The position numbers and the translations under genes were made by a program. The notes under the pieces were generated by a model, which saw only the letters and a list, made by a program, of their open reading frames with translations, was not told the origin of the DNA and ran no database searches. DNA of 64,000 bases, taken from NCBI GenBank assembly GCA_002104985.1, contig MCGO01000141.1:1-64000 (forward strand), in the 5' to 3' direction. Shown here one piece after another: positions 22,275 to 32,840 of the stretch (positions are counted from its first letter, which is position 1; each line of letters opens with the position of its first letter). Source of the stretch: Rhizoclosmatium globosum. Its lineage: Eukaryota; Chytridiomycota; Chytridiomycetes; Chytridiales; Chytriomycetaceae.

Positions 22275-24797
22275 ATGCTCATTCCAGAGATCATCCGCCA
22301 AATCATCCTCTACCTCCCCATCGATGGAAACCTACAAAACATACCCCTAGCATTCGGTAGAAACAACAAGTTTGCTCCATGGATCCTCAGTGACGTATCC
22401 TTCGCCGCACTCCACATTCAGCAGTGGTTACTCCGCCATAACTATACTCTATCAGATGCGTCCAGCCTCCTTCAAAGTAATATATGGAATCGACTCCCCT
22501 TTTCGTACAAGGCTGCGTTGTTTCGAATAGCATTTGTCGCTGAGAGTTTCGAGCTTGTTGGAGTGCCTGGACTTGAGTTTAGTGAATATGTTGAAGGGTC
22601 TCTGCTTGGACTGGTGAAGTGGTCTGATGAAGGGGTGGTCAAGTTGGTTATGGTGTTGGCTGCGGACTTAGGGTTTGATGTCCGTATGAAAGGGAGGGTG
22701 ATGAACTGGTGCTGCTATTTTGGGTATATGGAGGCTGTGGAGTATTTATTGGTGACGGCGAAGGTTGTTCCGAGTGTCAGTGGAGTAGATTTGAGGTATG
22801 CGATTGATCAAGGGAAGGGTGATGTTGCGGGTTTGTTGGTTTCTGATGGACGTTCGTTTTACGATGCGGTTTTGGCGGATGCGGCGGGGAAGGGGCTTAT
22901 TGATCTTGTGGATGTTCTGCTTGATGATCCTCGTGTTCGTGCAGCAGAGACGTCGAACTTGGCGATTCGAAACGCGGCTGGAGCAGGACACCTTGATATC
23001 GTTCAGAAGCTTCTTGGTGATTCTCGGTATTGTGTGTCCAAGGATCATTCTCTTGGTTTGGCGGAAGCTACGCGAAACTGTAGGTGGCATGTTGTGGACT
23101 ATTTATTCCCACTTGCTGTCGAGAATAACCAGGAAGATATGGATGCTGTATTTTTGCTCGCTTGTGAAGGTGGACGTGTCAAACTGGTGCAAGCTTTGTG
23201 GACAGGGAAATATGTGACAGCTGCCGTGGATGGCGAAACAGCCTTTGTTGCGGCTTACGAGAACGGGCACGTTGATATCGTCGATGTTTTGCTTCGATTG
23301 AAAGTTATCGATCCTGTTGAAGCTGCATTTCAAGTCATTGATGATGCGTTGAATATTGTGGATTATACAATGGTGAGAAAGTTGCTTCAATATCCTGAGG
23401 TGCAGGCAATCGCTAGTCCTCGTATCATGAACTGGGCTATTTACGATTCTATCGTTTTCGAAAATACGTACATGTTGCAACACATTCTTGAAATTCGTGA
23501 TGATGTGGATCCAAACGTCAGAGATTGTTTCCAAACAGCTTGTAAACGAGGATACACGCCATCTCTAAAAATTCTTCTTGATGATTCAAGACTCGATATT
23601 CTCACTGATCCATTGCTGCTACAAGGAGTCAAAGACGATATATTCCAGATCCTTGTTCAACATCCTCGGTCAAATGTCCCCACAAGTGTAATTCATAAGT
23701 CTCTCAAATATTTCTGTTCACGTCGGTTATATGATCGTGCTAGGCTTCACTTCCTTCATCATAATCTGCGGGTGGCTAAAGACGTACTTTCACGGGTTTT
23801 CGGAACAGATTCAAATCTTGGAGAATATCTACGAGATCAATTGATACTCGCTTCCAAATCCAAGGACTTTCTAACTGTGAAATCGATTCTCTCTCATCCA
23901 CGATGGGATCCTCAACACGATGAAGCGGTGGATGAAGTCTTGATTGGTATATCGCAGTTTGGAACGAATAAGGAGTACGATAATGATGTTATTCGGTTCG
24001 TATTGAGGCATCGACGGTATACGGAGTGCAAACTTGTTGAGGAAGGGACGCGGCAATGGTACCTTTTGCAGATCTCACATGCTCTGCTGTTTCCTACAAT
24101 CGCACCTGGTATTTTTGAAGGGAATATCGGAATCTTGCGTTGGGCTGTTGAAAATCGACTGGAAGGCCTGGTATTACTTTTGATTGAAGGTCGTGAAAGT
24201 GGGGACATATCTGGAGATGGTCATTATATTCTGAGAACGATTGCGAGGTCCTGTGGAGTTGACTATTTTTGGAGTTTCATGTTTGTTAAGTTGTTGAATG
24301 TGAATGCGCGGTGGTTCGAGGAGAATTGTGTTGTTCCAAGGAGTCAGGAGGAGGTTAATTGGCTGTTATTTCGGGAACTCAAGTCAATGGAAAAAGATAG
24401 ACAAGTGGATGTGGCAAGGAAACTATTTTTGTGGGCTGTGGAGAAAGGGTTGGGGTTAGTTGTTGTTTTGCTTACTCATTTCTGGGATATTAGACTGCCT
24501 TATGAACACGGCTTGGAGCTTGCAGCTGAATTAAATAATTGCGAGTTGGTCAAGTTTTTCTTGAAAATTGGGAAACTGGATCCAATTAGTCGAGAATATT
24601 GGGGTTTGCGAAAGGCTGTTGAGAATGGCTGTGTTGCGTGTGTCGAATGCTTTTTGGAGCGGAAAGAAGTGAAATTGTTGGAAGTTGGCAGTAACATGAT
24701 ATCGGTCGCCACTGAGCGTGGGTATGATGAAGTTGTAGTTCTGCTGCAAGCGAAACTTGACCTACAGAAGGGACTGTCCATCCATACATCCAAATAA
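22275..24797 (+). CDS. F-box-like protein with degenerate ankyrin repeats
   Basis: A single 840-codon exon. The N-terminus (MLIPEIIRQIILYLPIDGNL) resembles the short F-box-like motif seen in fungal ankyrin proteins. The rest is a chain of roughly 30-residue helical repeats such as AAGAGHLDIVQKLLGDSR, CEGGRVKLVQALW, AYENGHVDIVDVLL and ERGYDEVVVLLQ, where the ankyrin TPLH start is mostly lost. Such proteins are expanded in chytrids. If the F-box is real it would be a substrate adaptor of an SCF ubiquitin ligase; that is an inference. Confidence 0.8.
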   Translation: MLIPEIIRQIILYLPIDGNLQNIPLAFGRNNKFAPWILSDVSFAALHIQQWLLRHNYTLSDASSLLQSNIWNRLPFSYKAALFRIAFVAESFELVGVPGLEFSEYVEGSLLGLVKWSDEGVVKLVMVLAADLGFDVRMKGRVMNWCCYFGYMEAVEYLLVTAKVVPSVSGVDLRYAIDQGKGDVAGLLVSDGRSFYDAVLADAAGKGLIDLVDVLLDDPRVRAAETSNLAIRNAAGAGHLDIVQKLLGDSRYCVSKDHSLGLAEATRNCRWHVVDYLFPLAVENNQEDMDAVFLLACEGGRVKLVQALWTGKYVTAAVDGETAFVAAYENGHVDIVDVLLRLKVIDPVEAAFQVIDDALNIVDYTMVRKLLQYPEVQAIASPRIMNWAIYDSIVFENTYMLQHILEIRDDVDPNVRDCFQTACKRGYTPSLKILLDDSRLDILTDPLLLQGVKDDIFQILVQHPRSNVPTSVIHKSLKYFCSRRLYDRARLHFLHHNLRVAKDVLSRVFGTDSNLGEYLRDQLILASKSKDFLTVKSILSHPRWDPQHDEAVDEVLIGISQFGTNKEYDNDVIRFVLRHRRYTECKLVEEGTRQWYLLQISHALLFPTIAPGIFEGNIGILRWAVENRLEGLVLLLIEGRESGDISGDGHYILRTIARSCGVDYFWSFMFVKLLNVNARWFEENCVVPRSQEEVNWLLFRELKSMEKDRQVDVARKLFLWAVEKGLGLVVVLLTHFWDIRLPYEHGLELAAELNNCELVKFFLKIGKLDPISREYWGLRKAVENGCVACVECFLERKEVKLLEVGSNMISVATERGYDEVVVLLQAKLDLQKGLSIHTSK

Positions 24798-24877
24798 CCT
24801 CAATTATTTAATAAAAGAAATTACCATTATTTGTTATTCCTTTTTCTTCTTTGTAGAATATTTCTCTTTTCCAAACC

Positions 24878-25437
24878 ATGTTCAGACTTGCCCGCATTGG
24901 AACCGCCGCTCGCTTGCCAACCTTCTCTCGCAATGCCTTTGCAGGCATCCGATTCCTTTCCGATGACATGAAGGCCCGCATTGACAAGGTACGGTCCTTC
25001 CCTTTTGCACTTTTGACAAGCTGGATTTCCGACTGATTTCCAAATGAACGATCTTGCAGGCAGTCAACGGACACGATGTGCTGGTGTTTATGAAGGGAAC
25101 CAAGGAGGCGCCTCAGTGTGGCTTCAGCAGAGCAGTTGTGCAAGTGTTGAACTCGCAAGGTTGGTCAAGATTCAAAACAACCTTGTAAGCTTATCACTTA
25201 ACAGGCGTCAAGTACTCCACCGTCAATGTTCTCGCTGATGAAGAAGTGCGCAATGGCATCAAAGAGTACAGCAGCTGGCCAACGATCCCTCAAGTGTATG
25301 TGAAGGGGGACTTTGTGGGTGGATGCGATATCATTGTGGACATGTTCAAGAGCGGAGACCTTACACGGATGCTTGTTGAGAAGGAGCTGCTTCCAAAGGA
25401 GGCGTTGGATGAGATTAATGCGAAAGAGAACAAGTAA
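24878..25437 (+). CDS. GRX5: Mitochondrial monothiol glutaredoxin Grx5
   Basis: Three exons (24878-24988, 25060-25159, 25205-25437) encode 147 residues. The first 28 or so are basic and hydroxylated ([18 protein letters not shown]), a mitochondrial presequence. The CGFS active site is at 57-60, with [19 protein letters not shown] in the glutathione-binding region (95-113). Grx5 carries [2Fe-2S] clusters from Isu to acceptor proteins in the mitochondrial matrix. Length and motifs are standard. Confidence 0.96.
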
Positions 25438-25484
25438 ATTACTATTATTTCGTTGTTACTATTATTATCATTATTCGAAACACA

Positions 25485-26856
25485 ATGTCGCTTCACTTTG
25501 ACGATGCCGTTGCCACTTCAACTGGAGTATTTATTGTGATTGCGATGAACTGTCTCAGCTCGTTTGGCGTTAATGTCCAGGCTGCGGCGCTGCGGGAACG
25601 ACGACCGGTTCTTGCGCAAGACGAAGACCCGCTTCTTTCGTTGGAAGATTCTCAGGCGCAGACTCAGGCGCAGTCGCAGCCTCCGAAAGTTTTTCCGTTT
25701 CTTCCTTTGGCGGTGCGGCCGTGGCTTTGGCTTATTGGTTGGTTTGAAGGTGTTTGAGATGGTTACTGAGACTGAGTGTAATAGGCTTCATTGCGTACCT
25801 CGTACCTCAAGTATTTGGATCTATCTTGGCTTTAAACTTTATATCCCCTATCTTGCTGGCTCCACTGGGCTCCTCTGGCCTCGTCTTTAACGTGTACTTC
25901 TCAAGTTTATTGGTTGGGACGAAAGTAGGTCCCTGGGACTACGTTGCAACTGGCCTCATTGTCGCTGGTGGTTCTATAGTGAGCCTCTTTGGGAATGTCG
26001 ATGTTGAGCTCAAAGGTACGTGTTTTGCCCAGTCCTAATATTCTTTGTTCAACTCGATTCCTCTACATCTGGAATCAGTCAACTAATTCTTAAATACAGA
26101 CTTTGATACTCTATTTAAGTTATTCAAATCCTCGTTGTTTCGATCGTACTTCTCATCAATCATTGCTTTACTCCTGATATGTCTCTTCACTGCGATCGCG
26201 TTGGAAATACGGAAATCCAGACTGTTGATTGCCGCGCGTGAATTGGAGTTTGAGGATGTCGGTGGCCCAGAAGCTGAGGCGAGAATAGAGGTTCTACAAG
26301 TTGGTGCCACAGCATATGACCATCACATTGGGTTCCTCTATTCCTCTTGCGGTGGTATCGCAGGTGAGGTATTTCATTCAATTGGTTCTGCCAACTGACC
26401 CCGCGCCTTCAAGCCACATTAACGTTGACGATCATGAAGTGCGGATTAAACTTGATATCCTCTGCATCCGGGATTATGGACAAACCCAGCGTTCAATCGT
26501 GGTCTGAAATACTCATATCGGTGTTCCTACTCATCACAATAGCTACATCCATTGTATTGCAATTAGTGACGCTCAACAAAGGTACGCGACATCAACACGT
26601 TACTATACCGTCCGTCCAACTAACTATTCAAAACCCAGCCATCGTATTCATATCTCCGCTCATCGCCGTCCCCGTATTCTACACCTTCTTCACAAGTTTA
26701 TCTGTTAGTAACACGCTTGTGATGGTCTTTGCTGTTCCTGGGATCGAGTTGCCAGATGGCATCGCGTTTATGGTGCAGATGGCGATTGTGGGTGTGACTA
26801 TTATTGTAGGTGGGGTGTGGGTGCTGAGTTATTCGTCAATGGCTGGGCGGAAATGA
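25485..26856 (+). CDS. NIPA-like (DUF803) membrane transporter
   Basis: Five exons (25485-25737, 25785-26015, 26100-26363, 26414-26581, 26639-26856), all with phase-1 introns, encode 377 residues. It has about nine hydrophobic segments, including TSTGVFIVIAMNCLSSFG at the start, LALNFISPILLAPLGSSGLV, YVATGLIVAGGSIVSLFGN, and YSSCGGIAATLTLTIMKCG, which match the NIPA/DMT-superfamily pattern. A charged loop (REL...GGPEAEARIEV) lies in the middle. NIPA proteins are put forward as Mg2+ transporters, but substrate assignment in fungi is weak. It starts only 47 nt after the Grx5 stop, on the same strand. Confidence 0.75.
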
Positions 26857-27072
26857 TGTGGGAGCTGTAGATCATACCAAGGGAGATATATAAAGTTGAT
26901 TGATATAGTTATTGTGTTTGTATTCTGTGAGCTTGTCGAAGTATCTAGTGATTCTGCAGTTCTGAGTTTTAATTATCAGTGCTTCTCTTTTGGCGCTCGA
27001 GCGTTGTATAGTGAGTGTAGTGTAAAAACGTCATAGGTTTTAAGAGTGTTTAATCATTCTCCGCACCTCGAG
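26857..27072. other. Intergenic, 3' flank and tRNA upstream region
   Basis: No gene seen between the NIPA-like gene and tRNA-Gln. The sequence is AT-rich near 26880-26960. Confidence 0.5.
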
Positions 27073-27145
27073 GGTTGTATAGTGTAGTGGTTTAGCACCC
27101 AGGTTTCTGATACCTGTAACCCCGGTTCGAGTCCGGGTACGACCT
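27073..27145 (+). tRNA. tRNA-Gln (CTG)
   Basis: A full cloverleaf: acceptor GGTTGTA/TACGACC, D-arm GTGT...GCAC, anticodon stem CAGGT/ACCTG with loop TTCTGAT (anticodon CTG), and T-arm CCCGG TTCGAGT CCGGG with a perfect B box. Discriminator T. No intron. A TTTT run follows within 10 nt. Confidence 0.93.
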
Positions 27146-27977
27146 CGTTTTGAGCACGATGAAGAGATTGATTGGGGGAAAGGAGGTTGGGTGGGTGTGT
27201 GTGTGTGGGAAACAACAACCAACGGCAGCGAGCCCATTGGTTCGCGGTGTTTTGGACATTCCAGACTGCCTCAATACTATTAATTCTCTCGTCATTCTCT
27301 GGGAGGATCTTCCTTATGGTCAGGGCAACGGAGCACAACTCCCCGCCATTCTTCGTTGCTGTCATTCAAACCGCGAAAGCCGAAGTAGCTGGTTATTCGT
27401 TATTCCTGTTTACTCATATATTATACTCCAATAAATATATTTTTGCGTCAAGAATTGTGGTTGTTGTGTTGTTGTGTAGGATTCCCTGCGTTTCGAACGT
27501 TCAGCACACGGACGACACAAAGAAGATTTGAACAAACTTAGACTCATCTTTTATGCCTCCTTCATAGCTGTACGCAATAGCAAGTAGAGATGCCTGTTCA
27601 GTTATTCATACCAATAGTAGTCGACGCGTTTTACAGCGATGGCAGCCTCGCCTCGAGGCGACCTAAACAAACAATAAGAAATAAAGTAACTAGTTGCATT
27701 CCTCTATTATTTGGTGCAACGAGCACTGCGCAACTGCGCACCAGTTTTTCGTCCCTGACAATTCCAGTTTTCCTTTAAAAGACGCGCTTTTGCTCTCTTC
27801 CCCTCCCCAAAATATCTCTCTCACAAACTCCCCCGGCTCCTCAAGTATGGCTTCCTGACACCCACTCGCCCTCCACTCTTTGTCCAGTTCTACTCGGGTC
27901 CCAGTCTTCATCCAGATCTACCCCAGTCTTGGTCTTTGGCCCATTGGATCCTCCACCTGTCAAGTCTGTCTTCTGGA
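27146..27977. other. Intergenic, partial R3-like sequence only
   Basis: About 830 bp with no convincing gene. A fragment like the start of repeat R3 lies near 27757 (CCTGACAATTCC), followed by a C/T-rich stretch leading into the minisatellite. Confidence 0.5.
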
Positions 27978-28420
27978 TACTGGGTCATATCTGTGCGAGC
28001 TTCCCCCTGCCCTCATCTGAAGCGGAAGGGGGGCTGCAGGACCCAAGCTGGAATACTGGGTCATATCTGTGCGAGTTTCCCCCTGCCCTCATCTGAAGCG
28101 GAAGGGGGGCTGCAGGACCCAAGCTGGAATACTGGGTCATATCTGTGCGAGCTTCCCCCTGCCCTACGTAGTGGAAGGGGGGCTGCAGGACCCAAGCTGG
28201 AATACTGGGTCATATCTGTGCGAGCTTCCCCCTGCCCTACGTAGTGGAAGGGGGGCTGCAGGACCCAAGCTGGAATACTGGGTCATATCTGTGCGAGCTT
28301 CCCCCTGCCCTACGTAGTGGAAGGGGGGCTGCAGGACCCAAGCTGGAATACTGGGTCATATCTGCGCGAGCTTCCCCCTGCCCTACGTAGTGGAAGGGGG
28401 GCTGCAGGACCCAAGCTGGA
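27978..28420 (+). repeat. GC-rich minisatellite, six 73/76-bp units
   Basis: Six head-to-tail units starting TACTGGGTCATATCTGTGCG. The first two are 76 bp and carry CTCATCTGAAGCGG in the middle; the last four are 73 bp and carry CTACGTAGTGG instead. All share CTTCCCCCTGCCC and GGAAGGGGGGCTGCAGGACC. The 73-bp type differs by at most one base between copies, pointing to recent expansion. The unit length is not a multiple of three, so the open frames crossing it rotate and are not evidence of a protein. The G6/C5 runs could fold as a hairpin. Confidence 0.9.
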
Positions 28421-28565
28421 GTGTTACTTTATCACTTTTCACTTATTAAATAAACCCATTATTGATAGTGATCTATTTTAAGTTTTCTTTCTAAACTGTC
28501 AATATTGAGAAACTTTTGTGAAATGGAAAATAACGGTAGCTAACATAGTGACATAGCTGTCTGCA

Positions 28566-29091
28566 ATGTATTATTGCTTACTCTTCTCATACCCATTCTC
28601 TGGAACACTCTGTCCATTTACCTGCTTCATCTCACTGCCGCTTCCAGCAGTGCCAGTGACGCTCACTTCAAAGGCTCAAGGCCGTAGAGTTCGCCGCAAA
28701 AACGCGTTGTCAGCGTCAGTCAGAGGTATCTATCTGGTTTATTCCCGCACATCGCTCACCATCATAATAAGGAGTGCTCATTGCCTTACCCGACCCTCTT
28801 GCTGTCAACAGTCTTGCCCTACATCCAAGTACTTTGGCACGCGCGGAAGCTGCAATAACTGGACAACAAACCGCGGCTCTTGAAGCAAACACAAAGAACA
28901 CGATATTCCCAACGGACCAAAGCACAGAGGTAGATAGACGTCTCTCACTTTACAAGTTTGATCCATTAACCCACAGTCAGTCTAAGCAACCAACTGCAGT
29001 CTCCGCGCCTGTCTTCGTCTTTGGATCGAACATGACAAGTGAATTCACGTTTGTGAAGATTCCCTTGCTCGGAGTGCACATTGCTCAATAA
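28566..29091 (+). CDS. Hypothetical protein, two exons
   Basis: Exons 28566-28725 and 28772-29091 join in frame (phase 1) into 159 residues. The N-terminus is hydrophobic and Cys/Phe-rich, followed by a basic cluster (GRRVRRK), then a polar region with NSLALHPSTLARAEAAI and a VFVFGS near the end. I do not recognise the family. The coherent splice and open frame support a gene, but it is short and could be a chance reading. Confidence 0.45.
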
Positions 29092-29133
29092 AGAATGTAT
29101 AATATCTTTCTTTTATTTGGTTTCTAAAAGCGA

Positions 29134-32100
29134 ATGCAAAGCCACGACACACGCATCCTCGCGGCCGCAGCCACAGGCGACACCGAATCGCTGATGCTAC
29201 TTCTGCGGATTCGGCGGAGTAGTAGTACTTGTAGTAGTAGTAGTAGCAGTAGTGGCGTTGAAGTCGGAGAAGCAACCACCACCGAATTCAACCTGAATCG
29301 ACTCGTTGGTCCGTCTCAAACTTGTCCGATTCTTGTTGCGGCTTCAAAGGGCCACTTTGATGCGGTTGTTTTACTGGTTTGTTTCGAATGGATGGGTGTT
29401 TAGTGTTGGGTAAAAGAGGTGCTAAACATGGGCATTGAACTAGGTCGATCGCGGCGGGGCTCAAGTCGATGTTACGGACAAGGACGGAGAAGTATTCAAC
29501 TATTGTTCTTTTTGTTTGTTTGTTTGAGGAATTGAAGAACGTGTCTTGAAAACAGACGGCTCTCTTGAAGGCGGCTCAGAAGGGCTTCGAAACTATCGTC
29601 TCGTTCCTGATTGATCGACTCGCGAATGTGAACCATGCCGATAACGAAGGTTGGACGGCGCTTCATAATGCGGCATCAGGTGGCTTTTACAATGTTGCAA
29701 AGTGTTTGGTGGAGAATGGCGCGAGTGTCGATGCTGTTTCGAGGAATCATCGCTTTACTCCTCTGAGTACGTGCTTTGAATTGTAGTGCGTATTGGTGAT
29801 GGGTGTTTAATGAATGGGGTACAGTGAACGCGTCGTCAAAGGGCTACAGTGATGTTGTTCAACTGCTTTTGTCAAAGAATGCTTCAACGACTCTCATCAA
29901 CAAACATGGGGATTCGGCTTTTGCATTGGCTGCTCAATCGGAACATTTGTCTATCTGCCACCTTCTTGCATCCTCTACGTCCTATTCTTCAAACACATCT
30001 ACTCCTTCAACAGCAACACTTCATTCTGCTGACATTGAAATTGTGTTTGAAACTCAATCTTCTACTCTCTTTCATTCTTCTACTTTTACGCACACCTCTT
30101 TGATCCATAAAGGGTCCTTTTTCGTAACATATTCTGGATTGATTCAGGGTTTGCAAGATGTAAAGTTGCCTAGTACAGCTACTTTTCCTCGAGATGCGGT
30201 GCGTATCCTTTGTTTATGGGTGGATGGTGATTGGTGATTGGTGATCGAGTGGGATAAGTGAAGTAGAGTGACAACACAAGCGGAACTCGTTGTCAGGATA
30301 TCCAAATACTCCTTACCGCCTTTTGCTCACATTTGTTTTGCATTCCACAGAAAATAGAACAAGGCGACATCACACTAACACCTCCACACGGCCCATGGTT
30401 CTGGCTCACAGACTGGAAAATAGACCTAGACAACATATTCAACGGCCTCGACGACCCCGACGACAACATCCCATGCGACGACGACGGATGGCGGTAAACA
30501 AAAAATAATCATTATTCCAATCGACAAACCAAAAACTCAACCTCCAACACTTCTCCCAGATACAAAACCCCATCAACAACCTCAAAATACCACTCCACGC
30601 TCCCACACACAGGTTTCGGCGCCTTGATACGTCGTCGTCGATGGATCCGTATTCGGAAACGGAAACTGAATTTAAGTGTTCGTAAAGAGGTTGATTACTT
30701 GGATCGAGCGCGGACGCTGATTCCTGGTTCAGGGGTAGGGGGTGTTGTGGAGGGTGATTTGAAGGCGTTTGAGGGGGTGATTCAGGTTTTGTTGGCGGGG
30801 ATTAAAGGTAAGGTTTTTTTGTTTGGTGTATGTGGGGGTTGTTGATTAATTGGAGTTTTATGGTAGTTGATGGGGATGAACGGAGGAAGAAGGAGGCTGT
30901 TGTGCTTGTTACGGAGTTGCTTGAGCGCGCGGAAAAGATTGTTGAGATGCGGAATGGGGATGGAGGGAAGGGAGAAGCTGAGAATGGGGAATCTGAGGAA
31001 CAGCAGAGAGAATCGAATGATGCATCGTCTTCTTTTTTCGGTGATGCCTCCTCCTCTTCTGCCGCTGCCATTGTTGCTGTAGCGTCTGTTGTTGGTGAGG
31101 AGGCGGGACAAGGTGATGCGATTGGGCCACAGAAGGTGTGTTTTGCTTTCAGAGCTATAGCGTTAATTAATCTGTGAATATAATAGCCACCGCGATCTTC
31201 GGCGAGTGGGCGAAGCAGTCCTTCTAAACAGGACGATCTGGACTCTGCTCATACAGGTGGAACTACGGATACGGATTGGCGCGCAGGAATACTTGCCTCC
31301 GCAGGATGGAAAATGGAGGGAACTGATTTAGCTATCGATGTTGAGACGCCTGCCTTCGGTTTGTTTTCGTACAGCTTTTGTTTTTGTTTGCTAAAACAGT
31401 TGTATAGTTGGTTTACCACTCCAAATCAACGATACACAAGGTGGACAATGGACTTCCGTTGATGCACTCGTATATTCCGGCGACGATGCACAACCTAACG
31501 ACGATGAGAACGACGAATCTGTGGAACCTGTTCGCGGCGATGAAGATATTCTTGCACATTACGAGACAACACCCCGTTTTGCACCTGCACTTCCGCGTGC
31601 GAGTCAAACCGTGCGAACCCCACTTGTGCCCACTGTCACAGACGCTGACGAGGACGTGACGGCGGAGACGACAGTCACGCGCTTGGATCTCCGGAAAATG
31701 AGTGTGGCTTCTTTGAGTTCTTATGGAAGCGCAGACGATGAGTTTCAAGACCCTGTAGAACCTATTGAGTCTGTTGATGCTGCTCAAACTGGAACCGGGG
31801 TTGAGATTCGAGTACGTACGCCGACTGGGCGGGAGACCCCGAATCCTGTAGTATTGGGCAGTTCAGCGGGGAGTACTGTTACGGGTATGATGGCGCGTGA
31901 ACGGAGTCCTGTTGGGTCGTGGCAGGATAGTGGGGCTGTTGTTAGTTGCAAGTTGTGTCGGAAACGGTTTACGCTGTTTTTGAGGAAGCATCATTGCAGG
32001 TAACGTTTTTTTGTTGTTATGTTGAATCTACAGGCTGACAGGTCTCCTAGGTGGTGTGGACTTGTGTTCTGCGATAACTGCAGCTCGCACCGTGTCGCGC

Positions 32101-32777
32101 TGGAGAATGGGGGCAATGTCGGGGATGGAGCGTATCACCGCGTTTGTGACACGTGTTACACGTTCTTGACAAACTCGACGGGTGATAGTCCATTGTACAG
32201 TAACCCTCCTGTGCGGCCTTCACCCCCAGCGCATTTATTACACCAAGAAGGGCTGTTGAGTTCAAGCAGTAGTAGCAGCACGAGCGCGATGGACTTGATT
32301 GCCACGCTGTCCCATCAAGTCGCGTCGGCGATTACGACTGTTGTTGCAAGTACTGCGAATCACGTTGGGTCACTTGCTGCCCGTGATTCACAAGTCGATG
32401 AAGAGGACGAAGAGGAAGAGGAGGACGAAGACGATAATGAAGAAGATCGTCTTGCACCTAAACCACCGCCGCGAAACATGTCTGACTCCGTCATGCTCGA
32501 ATGCCCCGTCTGTCAAATGTCTCTCCTGAAAATGAAGTCAGTTCAGGAAACAGAGGCACATATCGCGCAGTGTCTCACACGGTCTGCTGAGATCAGTGGA
32601 AATCGGTATATCGTGCAAACGTTGCGAGAAGATTCAGGACAGGAGTGCGTCATCTGTTTCGGGGATATGGTAGCCGGGGAACGAGTTGCTCGGTTGAACT
32701 GTCTTTGTGTGTATCATGAAGGGTGTATAAAAGGATGGTTTAAGAAGAAGAGTAGTTGTCCTGTACATTATCAATAA
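29134..32777 (+). CDS. Ankyrin-DysF-FYVE-RING multidomain protein
   Basis: About ten exons: 29134-29376, 29444-29491, 29556-29766, 29825-30198, then about 30297 or 30351 to 30493, about 30561-30807, 30867-31135, 31187-31358, 31408-31999 and 32051-32777. Order of domains: ankyrin repeats (LLKAAQKGFETIVSFLID, GWTALHNAASGGFYNVAKCL), a dysferlin/Pex24-type DysF pair (PWFWLTDWKID ... DDDGW ... RRRRWIRIR), a FYVE zinc finger (CKLCRKRF, RKHHCRWCG, CDNC, CDTC), an Asp/Glu run, and a C-terminal RING ending CPVH. FYVE binds PI3P on endosomes and RING-H2 domains act as ubiquitin ligases, so an endosomal or vacuolar E3 like yeast Pib1 is a reasonable inference. The acceptor of the fifth exon is ambiguous. 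Confidence 0.85.
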
Positions 32778-32840
32778 ACACTGAACTTAAGTCAATAGTG
32801 CCAGGATTATGTATGTCCCAAAATATTTGTTTATTTATGA

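Noticed and set aside
27936..28317. Open frames of about 80-100 codons across the minisatellite
   Set aside because: Unit lengths of 73 and 76 are not multiples of three, so the same DNA is read in rotating frames; this gives open frames by composition only.
27978..28420. CRISPR-like array
   Set aside because: The units are continuous repeats without unique spacers, in a eukaryotic genome.
31413..31787. 124-codon minus-strand frame in the FYVE-RING gene
   Set aside because: Overlaps a plus-strand exon that joins in frame on both sides and leads into the FYVE finger.
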